A stretch of 14,637 bases of DNA from Clostridia bacterium (GTDB lineage Bacteria > UBA6262 > WVXT01 > JAUXBS01): contig JAUXDE010000037.1 of assembly GCA_030618495.1 (NCBI GenBank), positions 1 to 14,637 of the forward strand, read 5' to 3'. Below the pieces are notes generated by a model, which saw only the letters and a program-made list of their open reading frames with translations, did not search any database and was not told the origin of the DNA. Below are positions 1 through 6,231 of the stretch, piece by piece (the first letter of the stretch is position 1; each line of letters opens with the position of its first letter). Made by a program: the position numbers and the translations under genes.

Positions 1-270
1 CCTGATGTTACTCTAAGTTATTTAAATATTTCAAAGCGATGGTACGAGTTGCATAACATTAGTAAAGCGTTCGAAGTTTGCGTTAAGGTTATTAAGCTTG
101 ACCCGGATTGTTCCAGCGCCCATAACAATCTTGGAGTTTACTATATTGAGATGGGAAATTTAAAACATGCATACGGCCAATTTCTTAAAGCGCTTGAGTT
201 AGACCCGGAACATCAAGATGCTAAGAATAACATGAAAAAGCTCCGGACAGTAATGCAAAACTATAATTAA
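1..270 (+). CDS. TPR-repeat protein, C-terminal fragment (5' end outside window)
   Basis: The frame is open from the first base of the window to TAA at 268-270, giving the last 89 residues of a protein that starts upstream. Residues about 38-71 form a canonical 34-residue tetratricopeptide repeat: A-NNLG-Y at its start, then A--F-KAL-LDPEH. The stretch just before it (AFEVCVKVIKLDPDC, about 23-37) is the second helix of the preceding repeat. TPRs are protein-protein interaction scaffolds, and nothing here tells the partner or the role. A TTG at 49 could be read as an internal start, but the repeat structure already runs before it, so a truncated larger protein is the better reading. It converges on the response regulator gene, with only 39 bp between the stops. 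Sure about TPR, unsure about everything else. Confidence 0.8.
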   Translation, partial: PDVTLSYLNISKRWYELHNISKAFEVCVKVIKLDPDCSSAHNNLGVYYIEMGNLKHAYGQFLKALELDPEHQDAKNNMKKLRTVMQNYN

Positions 271-309
271 AGAATAGTTGTTCAGTGGGAAAAAGGACAG
301 GTTACCGCT

Positions 310-705
310 TTAGTCTTCTTCGTTTTTCTTTTCTTTCAGCCTGCGGTGCACTTTCAGGGCATTCTCTATTTTGGATTTTAATTCATCATCATCTATCGGT
401 TTGGCAACATAGTCAATTGCGCCAAAAACACCCGCATCGTGTCTTGATGAATGGTCATTTAAGGAACTTATCATGATTACGGGTATTTTAAACCTTTTTC
501 TCATCTCAGAACAAACACTGATGCCGTCCAGTTCCGGCATCATGATATCCAGCAAAGCCAGGTCAGGTTTTTCCTTTTCCGCTGTTTCAATACCCTTGTG
601 CGGGTCATTGACAGAAACCGTCTCATATCCCCAGTTTTTCAATTTTAATTCAATGAGCTTTGCCACCTGCGGCTCATCATCGATAATAAGTATTTTCTCT
701 TTCAC
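310..705 (-). CDS. Single-domain response regulator (CheY-like receiver)
   Basis: The 131-residue protein is one receiver domain with no output domain. The acidic pair is D9-D10, the phospho-acceptor is D53 in LLDIMMPELDG, the switch Ser is S80 (MISS), and the conserved Lys is K102 in YVAKP. The C-terminal tail after about 118 is highly charged (RRLKEKKNEED). Such stand-alone receivers pass a signal by binding a partner protein or act in a phosphorelay; no kinase or partner is visible here. The start is GTG at 703-705. An AGGAGG lies 8 bases upstream, and the nearest ATG (711-713) is out of frame. The gene has its own strong promoter, so it is probably a separate transcription unit from the housekeeping run. 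Family certain, pathway unknown. Confidence 0.93.
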   Translation of the reverse strand: MKEKILIIDDEPQVAKLIELKLKNWGYETVSVNDPHKGIETAEKEKPDLALLDIMMPELDGISVCSEMRKRFKIPVIMISSLNDHSSRHDAGVFGAIDYVAKPIDDDELKSKIENALKVHRRLKEKKNEED

Positions 706-713
706 TTTCCCAT

Positions 714-719
714 CCTCCT
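714..719 (-). promoter_or_regulatory. Shine-Dalgarno of the response regulator, deciding a GTG start
   Basis: AGGAGG on the minus strand lies 8 bases before the GTG at 703-705. No in-frame ATG exists nearby, so this site fixes the unusual GTG start. Confidence 0.8.
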
Positions 720-735
720 ATCAACTGACAATTTC

Positions 736-764
736 ATTATACTATCAACATAGAAACGAGTCAA
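736..764 (-). promoter_or_regulatory. Sigma-70-type promoter for the response regulator gene
   Basis: On the minus strand, TTGACT (759-764) is followed after exactly 17 bases by a perfect TATAAT (736-741). Transcription would begin near 729 and leave a leader of about 24 bases containing the AGGAGG ribosome site. The promoter lies between the mobile-element boundary at 800 and the gene, so it belongs to the host gene and not to the element. This is motif evidence only. Confidence 0.75.
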
Positions 765-799
765 GAAAAAAAAGTTCAAATGAAATTCAGGTCGGATAA

Positions 800-831
800 A
801 GTGTGTTGTCTCTAACATATCTTGACATTTG
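800..831 (+). repeat. Left terminal inverted repeat of the outer element
   Basis: Pairs with 1303-1334: 24 bp perfect from the outside, then 6 of the next 8. A TTGACA hexamer at 822-827 lies in it, but no good -10 follows. Confidence 0.8.
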
Positions 832-1020
832 AAGAGCAGGATTTGAGATGGGTTCAAGGAAAGACAACGAAGGCATATCGAGAATATGGCTAGGAGGAAT
901 GACGAAGAAGCCGCTCAAAGAGAGCCCTTCCCGAAGGGCGATGATCTTTTAAACATAGTCTTCGTCGCTCGTCACTTATGTATCGCAGCGGATACACCGC
1001 GTTCCTCGCTCCTTGACTTA

Positions 1021-1054
1021 AGTGTCTTATTAAACAACCTATGTAATCATAACA
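1021..1054 (+). repeat. Terminal inverted repeat of the inner element, plus-strand copy
   Basis: Pairs with 1256-1289 over 34 bp with two mismatches (C/T at repeat position 19 and T/C at position 27). Confidence 0.8.
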
Positions 1055-1255
1055 GAGGTTTTTTTAGCCGGATTCAAAGAACGAGGAACGATGTTTGCTT
1101 GTTGCAAATAAGTGACGAGTGATGCGGAATCAGGTTAAAAGAATTTCTGCCCGAAAGGGCATGTCCGTATATGGTTGTTTGCTGCCTCACTTCGCCTTGA
1201 CGTGCATAAAGCACGCCAGTGTTGTCATTCGTTGCAACCAAACCATATCCAGACA

Positions 1256-1289
1256 TGTTATGGTTACATAAGTTGTTTAATAAGACACT
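1256..1289 (-). repeat. Terminal inverted repeat of the inner element, minus-strand copy
   Basis: Reverse complement of 1021-1054 with two mismatches. The flank just outside (TAGAAT) continues the sequence of the interrupted outer element. Confidence 0.8.
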
Positions 1290-1302
1290 AGAATACCTAT
1301 CG

Positions 1303-1334
1303 CAAATATAAAGATATGTTAGAGACAACACACT
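1303..1334 (-). repeat. Right terminal inverted repeat of the outer element
   Basis: Reverse complement of 800-831 with two mismatches. It overlaps the end of the upstream methyltransferase gene: the TAA at 1319-1321 and the four codons before it lie inside this repeat. Confidence 0.8.
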
Positions 1335-2428
1335 AGTTCAATTACCGATTCCAAATGCGGTGTCTGCGGGAACAAATCAAACAATGCCGCGCTCCTGACA
1401 CTGTACCCTTCAAATTTTTTCAGGTCCTCCCCCAGCTGTTTCGCGTTACAGGATATATAGATAATAGCCTCAGCCCTTGTGTTATTCAAATGCTTAATGG
1501 CTTTCGGGTGAATCCCCTGCCTGGAAGGGTCGGCAATAACGAAAAACCCGGCAGGCAGTTCGACTTCCCTCAACCGTTTGGCATTCAGCATTATCGCCTT
1601 AACATTTTCGGTTTTACTATTCTTAATATTCTTTTGAGCAGCTTCAATGGATAACTCATTATTATCTACTACAAGCACTTCATTAAACAGTCCTGCACTG
1701 CTAATCCCAAAAACGCCGACACCGCCATACAGGTCAACAAGGCAGGAGCCTCGCGTATCATAGGATTTAAGCAGATTATAGCAGTGCTCACTTACGATGT
1801 CGGCCATTTTACTGTTATTCTGGAAAAAACCCTGGACGTGGAACAAGAACTCCCTTCCAAAACATACTGTCTTGAGAAAACAATCGCCTTTTATGACCTC
1901 AAAGTTATCCGAAATGCTCACATCCGTATTCGCGGGAACATACGCGACAATAACATTGCCTGCTGTTGAAACGGAGGCGTATTCCCTGATTTTTTCAACC
2001 GCTTCTTCCAGTTTGCCTGAATCCTGGTTAAGAATAAACGATATTGAGGAATCCTCATTCGGGGTCCTGATAACGGCATAACGAAACACGCCCTGCTTCT
2101 TCCTTACATCAAAATAATCAACACCCTTAAAAAACTCTCTTATTTCCCTGATTAGCAGGTTTAATTCCGCCCTTGAGATCGCGCATTGCGCGATATCGAC
2201 TATTTCCCGCCATTTCCCCCTTCTCCGGAAACCAAGCCCACCCCCATGAAAAACCATATCCATCCTGTTCCTGTAGTAATACTCATTGGCGGAAAACACC
2301 TTGATATCCTCAAACTGAATTGCATCCGCAAGAACCTTCCTCTTGCTCTCCAGTTGAGCGGGATAATCAACGTCCTGCATGGTACAGCTTCCGCAATCCC
2401 CGTAGTACGGGCATAAGGGTTTGGCCAT
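1319..2428 (-). CDS. RNA uracil-C5 (m5U) methyltransferase, RlmC/RlmD/TrmA family
   Basis: SAM-dependent enzyme that makes 5-methyluridine in rRNA or tRNA. With the start chosen here (369 aa), C6-x5-C12-x2-C15 plus C82 form the iron-sulfur cluster site of the RlmC/RlmD branch. The SAM loop is VDLYGGVGVFG, the conserved ADPSRQGIH follows, the catalytic nucleophile is C327 in YISCN, and the general base is E360 in FPQTPHLES. There is no N-terminal TRAM domain, so the layout is closer to RlmC than to RlmD; the target nucleotide cannot be told from sequence. An ATG at 2452 would add eight residues, but it has no ribosome site, while the ATG at 2428 has GGAG five bases upstream. It follows cysS by 37 bp. 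The last four residues and the stop come from the terminal repeat of the adjacent mobile element. All catalytic residues precede that point. Confidence 0.92.
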   Translation of the reverse strand: MAKPLCPYYGDCGSCTMQDVDYPAQLESKRKVLADAIQFEDIKVFSANEYYYRNRMDMVFHGGGLGFRRRGKWREIVDIAQCAISRAELNLLIREIREFFKGVDYFDVRKKQGVFRYAVIRTPNEDSSISFILNQDSGKLEEAVEKIREYASVSTAGNVIVAYVPANTDVSISDNFEVIKGDCFLKTVCFGREFLFHVQGFFQNNSKMADIVSEHCYNLLKSYDTRGSCLVDLYGGVGVFGISSAGLFNEVLVVDNNELSIEAAQKNIKNSKTENVKAIMLNAKRLREVELPAGFFVIADPSRQGIHPKAIKHLNNTRAEAIIYISCNAKQLGEDLKKFEGYSVRSAALFDLFPQTPHLESVIELVCCL

Positions 2429-2433
2429 TTTTT

Positions 2434-2437
2434 CTCC
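2434..2437 (-). promoter_or_regulatory. Shine-Dalgarno selecting the ATG at 2428
   Basis: GGAG on the minus strand, within GGGAGA, is five bases before ATG 2428. The upstream in-frame ATG at 2452 is preceded only by an A/T-rich run. Confidence 0.65.
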
Positions 2438-2465
2438 CGTGATTCCAAACATTTATTTAAATGAT

Positions 2466-3908
2466 TTATTTTTTCTTCAGGAAAGTCCCCGAAGGCGTGT
2501 CTTCAACCGCGTACCCCATGGCTTTAAGCCTGTCACGAATTTCATCCGACTTCTGCCAATCCTTGTTCTTCCTGGCTTCATCTCTTTGTTTTCTTAAGTC
2601 ATCAGCCTCCGAGAGAATATCGCTTTCCTGCAGTCTGCCGGCATCAATCCCAAGCACGTTTAATAGCCCTTCTACGGTAGAAGCGCCTTTCATTAATAAC
2701 TCAAGCGGCGGGGCCTGCCTGCCAAATTCGGCGGAGAGTTGATTGACCAGTTTATGTATTTTACCGATTGCTTCCGCAGTGTTGAAATCATCGTCCATTG
2801 CCTTTTCAAAACCATCCCTGCATTCCGAAATCATGTCGTTTATCCTGTCCCTGTCCTCCGCGGAAGCGCCTTTATTGCCGGCAATTGCCTTCCCGTCCGG
2901 GATTTCCGGCTTCCTGGATGAGAGATCCCTGATTTTTTTTGCCTCATTCTTTATTTTGTAAATTCCCCTCTTCGCTTCTTCAAGCCCGGCATCCGAGAAG
3001 TCTATGGGAGTCCTGTAGTGCTTGGTGAGCAAAAAGTACCTCAGGACCATGGAATTATATTTTCCAAGCAAATCAGATAACGTAAACGCATTTCCCAACG
3101 ACTTTGACATCTTCTCTTCATTTATGGTTACAAAACCGTTGTGGAACCAGAACCTGCTGAACTGCTTACCCGTAGCAGCCTCCGACTGGGCTATCTCATT
3201 CTCGTGGTGCGGGAATATCAAATCTCTTCCGCCGCCGTGTATGTCAAGGGTACCCCCGAGATATTTCATGCTCATCACCGAACATTCGATGTGCCAGCCG
3301 GGCCTTCCTTTACCCCAGGGGCTTGGCCATGAAGGTTCTTCCGGCTTTGCCTTCTTCCACAGGGCAAAATCAAGCGGGTTCTGCTTTGCCTGGTCCACCT
3401 TTATTCTCGCTCCCGCAACCATGTCTTCCTTTTTTCTTTTTGAGAGTTTACCATAGGGCTGAAACTTATCAACCGAGAAGTAAACGGTACCGTTTACTTC
3501 GTAGGCATATTCCTTTTCAATGAGTTTTTCGACTAACTTTACTATATCTTTGATATGTTTTGTTACTCTTGGATACTTATTGGCCTTTTTTATATTCAGC
3601 CTGTCCATTACATCTTCATACTTCTTAATGTTGGTTTCTACTAATTCTTCCGTGCTTATCTTCAACTTATTAGCCCTGTTAATGATTTTGTCGTCAATGT
3701 CGGTGTAATTTTGAACATAATTTACATCATACCCCCTGTATTCCAGGTATCTCCTTATCACGTCAAAGACAACGTAGCACCTTGCATGGCCTACATGACA
3801 TTCATCATAGGGGGTAATGCCGCAAACATACATCTTCACTTTACCCGGCTCCAAAGGCTTGAATTCCTCTTTCTTTGACGATAATGTATTCTGCACAACA
3901 AGAGCCAT
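2466..3908 (-). CDS. cysS: Cysteinyl-tRNA synthetase
   Basis: Class I aminoacyl-tRNA synthetase that charges tRNA-Cys in the cytoplasm; 480 aa, near the usual 460-480. The HIGH-type signature is HVGHA (38-42) and the KMSKS loop is 266-270. The zinc site that selects cysteine is complete: C29, C209, H234 and E238, nearly the same numbering as in E. coli (C28, C209, H234, E238). WHIECS and FPHHENE are family hallmarks. The C-terminal helical part (about 330-480) is the DALR-type and anticodon-binding region, ending in a basic tail. The gene starts 5 bases after the ispDF stop. Its AGGG ribosome site (3918-3921) overlaps the end of ispDF, so the two are almost surely co-translated. The ispDF-cysS order matches the Firmicutes radA-yacL-ispD-ispF-gltX-cysS region without gltX and cysE. 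Confidence 0.98.
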   Translation of the reverse strand: MALVVQNTLSSKKEEFKPLEPGKVKMYVCGITPYDECHVGHARCYVVFDVIRRYLEYRGYDVNYVQNYTDIDDKIINRANKLKISTEELVETNIKKYEDVMDRLNIKKANKYPRVTKHIKDIVKLVEKLIEKEYAYEVNGTVYFSVDKFQPYGKLSKRKKEDMVAGARIKVDQAKQNPLDFALWKKAKPEEPSWPSPWGKGRPGWHIECSVMSMKYLGGTLDIHGGGRDLIFPHHENEIAQSEAATGKQFSRFWFHNGFVTINEEKMSKSLGNAFTLSDLLGKYNSMVLRYFLLTKHYRTPIDFSDAGLEEAKRGIYKIKNEAKKIRDLSSRKPEIPDGKAIAGNKGASAEDRDRINDMISECRDGFEKAMDDDFNTAEAIGKIHKLVNQLSAEFGRQAPPLELLMKGASTVEGLLNVLGIDAGRLQESDILSEADDLRKQRDEARKNKDWQKSDEIRDRLKAMGYAVEDTPSGTFLKKK

Positions 3909-3913
3909 GATTT

Positions 3914-5128
3914 TTATCCCTGCTTTCTTATGGAAACCACCGAATACGCGGCAATTCCCTTTCCCTTTCCTATCAGCCCCAACCCCTCATTCGTCGTCGC
4001 CTTTATGGCGACATTGCCCGTCTTTGTCTTCAGCTCATGCGCAATTACTTTTCTCATGCCGTTTACATAACCTGACATCTTTGGTTCCTGGGCAATTATC
4101 ATTGAATCGGCATTGTTTACGGCGTACCCCGCTTTTAAGAGCATGCCAACCACCTTGGAGAGAAGTATTATAGACGAAATTCCCCTGTACCTGTTATCAG
4201 TATCCGGGAAATACACTCCGATGTCCCTCTTGCCCATCGCCCCGAGAAGGGCATCGCAAATGGAATGGACCAGGGCGTCTCCGTCGGAATGCCCGAGAAG
4301 GCCTTTCTTAAACGGTATCTTCACCCCGCCGAGAACAAGTTCCCTGCCGGTTACCAACCTGTGAACATCATAACCTATGCCGTATCTTGTATCTTTGCCT
4401 TTAAGCATGGCTTCGGCAAGTTTCAAGTCCTGGGCCGTGGTAATCTTTACATTCCCGTAACTTCCGCCAATGATTTTCACCTTTTTTTTGAGTCGCTCAA
4501 CCAGAACCGCGTCATCCGTGGCATGAAACCCATTCTTCCGCGACTTCTCGTGAGCCGTCATGATAAGGTCATACCGGAATGACTGCGGCGTCTGTGTACG
4601 CCAGATTTTTTCACGGCTCAGGGTTTTCAGAACAAAACCATTGCTGTCCGCCTTCTTAATGGTATCCCTCAGGGGTACGGCAGCCATACTTGCCCCGTAC
4701 TTCTCCGCCTTCCTTACCGAATCCTCTATCATTTCTTTTGTAACAAAAGGCCTTACGCCGTCATGAATAACCACAATCCGGCAATCCCCCTCAACCTGCT
4801 TCAGGGCGTTGAACACCGAATCCTGCCTGCGAGCGCCGCCTTTAACGATTCTAATGTTTTTTTTGTACCCGTACTTATTAATGATATTTTTCCTGCAGTA
4901 ATCCTCCGTCCCGCCGGGTAAGGCAAGAATGATTTCATCAATCATCCTTACTTCCTCAAAAACATCCAGGGTGCGGGCTACAACGGGTTTGCCTACAATA
5001 CTCCTGAACTGTTTTTTCACCTGCCCCTTAAGCCTCTTCCCGGCTCCCGCAGCGGTGATAATGGCAATAACCTTTTTCTTTTTTTTATATTCCTTAGTAA
5101 TCCTTTTTTCCTTTCTTTTCTTTCTCAT
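3914..5128 (-). CDS. ispDF: Bifunctional IspD-IspF (MEP isoprenoid pathway)
   Basis: Fusion of two MEP-pathway enzymes. IspD (about 20-245) turns 2-C-methylerythritol 4-phosphate and CTP into CDP-ME. IspF (about 247-404) cyclises CDP-ME 2-phosphate to the cyclic diphosphate. IspD shows TAAGAGKR (25-32), KKQF (38-41), HDGVRPF (122-128), RDTIKK (154-159), RTQTPQ (177-182) and the ATDDA loop. IspF shows its zinc ligands D254, H256 and H288, then H280, D302, T378-T379 and E381; every one keeps the E. coli spacing. The ATG at 5128 is the only usual start codon in frame, yet it has no Shine-Dalgarno, and it lies at the edge of a 114-bp inverted-repeat element. The first 19 residues are an odd basic extension (13 Lys/Arg). 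The IspE step between the two reactions is not encoded in this window. Confidence 0.96.
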   Translation of the reverse strand: MRKKRKEKRITKEYKKKKKVIAIITAAGAGKRLKGQVKKQFRSIVGKPVVARTLDVFEEVRMIDEIILALPGGTEDYCRKNIINKYGYKKNIRIVKGGARRQDSVFNALKQVEGDCRIVVIHDGVRPFVTKEMIEDSVRKAEKYGASMAAVPLRDTIKKADSNGFVLKTLSREKIWRTQTPQSFRYDLIMTAHEKSRKNGFHATDDAVLVERLKKKVKIIGGSYGNVKITTAQDLKLAEAMLKGKDTRYGIGYDVHRLVTGRELVLGGVKIPFKKGLLGHSDGDALVHSICDALLGAMGKRDIGVYFPDTDNRYRGISSIILLSKVVGMLLKAGYAVNNADSMIIAQEPKMSGYVNGMRKVIAHELKTKTGNVAIKATTNEGLGLIGKGKGIAAYSVVSIRKQG

Positions 5129-5240
5129 CTGATAGGTTTTTAACGAAGAGGTTTAACCACGAAAGGTTAAACCCCAACGCTTTCGTGGTTCAGAGCGAGC
5201 CGCTCACGTGAGCGACCTTTGAGTTAAAGACCTATCAGAT
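5127..5240. repeat. 114-bp structured inverted-repeat element between yacL and ispDF
   Basis: The ends 5127-5144 and 5223-5240 are 18-bp inverted repeats with one mismatch. Inside lie a perfect 14-bp palindrome CGCTCACGTGAGCG (5201-5214), a perfect 11-bp stem AACCACGAAAG / CTTTCGTGGTT (5155-5165 with 5180-5190), and a 9-bp stem GGTTTAACC / GGTTAAACC (5150-5158 with 5165-5173). The last two overlap and cannot form together. It fills nearly the whole 119-bp gap and reaches into the ispDF start codon. It could be a small MITE/REP-like insertion or an RNA leader. I see no U-tract terminator, no promoter and no riboswitch family that I recognise. Confidence 0.72.
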
Positions 5241-5247
5241 CTTCTCT

Positions 5248-6231
5248 TTATTCACGCCCTTTACGGGCAAAAATCATCCTGCCGGCGGATGTCTGCAGGA
5301 TACTGCTTACGGTAACTTCAATCTTTTGCCCAATGTAGTTCTTCCCGTCTTCAACAACCACCATGGTCCCGTCATCAAGGTAAGCCACTCCCTGTTTCTT
5401 TTCCTTGCCCTCCTTTAAGACAAACACCTTAAGTTCCTCCCCGGGAAGCACGGGAGGCTTAATTGCATTTGACAGTTCATTGATGTTAAGTACCCTGATG
5501 CCCTGAACGGAAGCAACCTTGTTCAGGTTGTAGTCCGAAGTTATTATCTTGGCCCCAAGGTCATCCGCCAGTTTTACAATCTTGGCGTCAATTTCGGTAA
5601 TCTTCGGATAATCCTTTTCAAATATCTTGAGCACAATTTTCTTGTTATCCTTTAGTTTTTTCACCACGTCAAGCCCCCGTCGCCCGCGGGCTCTCTTGAT
5701 TGAATCAGCGGAATCAGCTACCTCCTGCAATTCCCTTAAAACGAACCCTGGCACTACAAGAGTCCCGTCCAGAAAATCAGAATCCCCTATATCATTAATT
5801 CTTCCGTCAATAATGGCGCTCGTATCAAGAATTTTCATCAAGGCTTTTCCCGCAGCGCTTTTTGACGGAAAGATATTCTTATCCAGCAAATCCAGCTGGT
5901 CCTTCTTTCTTACGGCAAGGAGCATGCCTATATAAGCGCACGCAATTTTTACCAGCGGGGAATAATCCCCGTAAAAAGCGATTACCTTCTCGTCCCCTAT
6001 CTGGAAAATGGAATAATCCACCATTTTCGCAACGATCAGGCCAATGGCTATCCCGATACCGGCAGAAATCATTGTATCCAGGGCAACTTTGTCAATAATG
6101 ATTTCAATTAATATAATCAACAAGGCCGCTCCCGTTCCCACCAGGATACCCATGACGTGATTTGTAAACTGCAGGTAACCTATAATCCAGCCTGAAACTA
6201 TTACCATCAAACGAATAATCCAGATAATCAT
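5248..6231 (-). CDS. PIN-TRAM membrane protein, YacL type
   Basis: 327 aa. About four hydrophobic N-terminal segments (roughly 1-20, 26-47, 52-70 and 90-107) anchor a cytoplasmic PIN nuclease-type domain (about 130-250) and a C-terminal TRAM domain (about 260-325). The PIN acidic residues are all present: D136 in ILDTSAIIDGR, E167 in VLRELQ, D215 and D233 in TSDYNL. Family members are presumed RNases; the substrate is not known with certainty. The Bacillus counterpart yacL lies between disA and ispD. Here the gene follows radA directly, and its ATG overlaps the radA stop as ATGA, so translation is coupled; AAGGAG lies about 11 bases upstream. The structured repeat separates it from ispDF. Domain order and neighbours make the assignment firm. 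Confidence 0.93.
   Translation of the reverse strand: MIIWIIRLMVIVSGWIIGYLQFTNHVMGILVGTGAALLIILIEIIIDKVALDTMISAGIGIAIGLIVAKMVDYSIFQIGDEKVIAFYGDYSPLVKIACAYIGMLLAVRKKDQLDLLDKNIFPSKSAAGKALMKILDTSAIIDGRINDIGDSDFLDGTLVVPGFVLRELQEVADSADSIKRARGRRGLDVVKKLKDNKKIVLKIFEKDYPKITEIDAKIVKLADDLGAKIITSDYNLNKVASVQGIRVLNINELSNAIKPPVLPGEELKVFVLKEGKEKKQGVAYLDDGTMVVVEDGKNYIGQKIEVTVSSILQTSAGRMIFARKGRE

Larger units (their letters stand above)
1021..1289. mobile_element. Inner MITE-like element nested in the outer one, opposite orientation
   Basis: Its ends are 34-bp inverted repeats with two mismatches (1021-1054 and 1256-1289), beginning AGTGTCTTATTAAACAAC. Read on the minus strand it has the same internal plan as the outer element: hairpin GCCCTTTCGGGC (1149-1160), TCTTTTAA (1135-1142), CTCGTCACTTAT (1108-1119) and CGTTCCTCG (1082-1090). 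Distances from the element end are nearly equal: the hairpin ends at position 141 here and 140 in the outer element. Only the terminal AGTGT is shared between the two sets of repeats, so these are diverged relatives and not recent copies. The plus-strand frame at 886-1122 enters it by chance, and no transposase is encoded. Confidence 0.72.
800..1334. mobile_element. Outer MITE-like element, split by a second element
   Basis: The ends are inverted repeats of 32 bp with two mismatches (800-831 and 1303-1334); the outermost 24 bp match perfectly and begin AGTGTGTTGTCTCTAAC. If the inner element (1021-1289) is removed, the remaining 221 + 45 bp make a 266-bp element, almost the length of the inner one (269 bp). 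It carries no transposase or convincing reading frame. Inside is a perfect hairpin GCCCTTCCCGAAGGGC (924-939), then TCTTTTAA (945-952), CTCGTCACTTAT (968-979) and CGTTCCTCG (1000-1008). These four marks recur in the same order and spacing in the inner element. I see no clear target-site duplication. The family is not assigned; termini of the type TGT...ACA are seen in several IS families. It lies between the m5U methyltransferase and the response regulator. Confidence 0.72.

Noticed and set aside
271-309. Bidirectional terminator between the convergent TPR and response regulator genes
   Set aside because: The 39-bp gap shows no stable hairpin or T-run on either strand.
848-952. 34-codon plus-strand frame inside the outer element
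   Set aside because: Too short, no ribosome site, no recognisable sequence. The region is better explained by the conserved hairpin.
886-1122. 78-codon plus-strand frame across the junction of the two elements
   Set aside because: It runs from outer into inner element sequence, so it exists only because of the nesting. No family resemblance.
1074-1331. 85-codon minus-strand frame across the inner element
   Set aside because: It starts and ends inside terminal repeats, has no ribosome site, and its sequence follows the inverted-repeat structure. It does not look like a transposase.
796-1340. Target-site duplications for the two nested elements
   Set aside because: Flanks GGATAAA / TAGTTC (outer) and GACTTA / TAGAAT (inner) share at most a TA-like dinucleotide, not enough to call.
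2429-2452. Longer start (ATG 2452) for the m5U methyltransferase
   Set aside because: No ribosome site in front of it, while ATG 2428 has a well-spaced GGAG and begins right before the conserved cysteine site.
3022-3456. 144-codon plus-strand frame opposite cysS
   Set aside because: Shadow of cysS, whose active-site motifs run through the same bases.
5102-5125. Uninterrupted pyrimidine run as possible triplex (H-DNA) or regulatory tract
   Set aside because: It is simply the Lys/Arg/Glu-rich coding sequence at the IspDF N-terminus; no mirror symmetry worth reporting.
5141-5247. T-box or known riboswitch ahead of ispDF-cysS
   Set aside because: No T-box motif, specifier loop or terminator with a U-tract. 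The symmetry is that of an inverted-repeat element.
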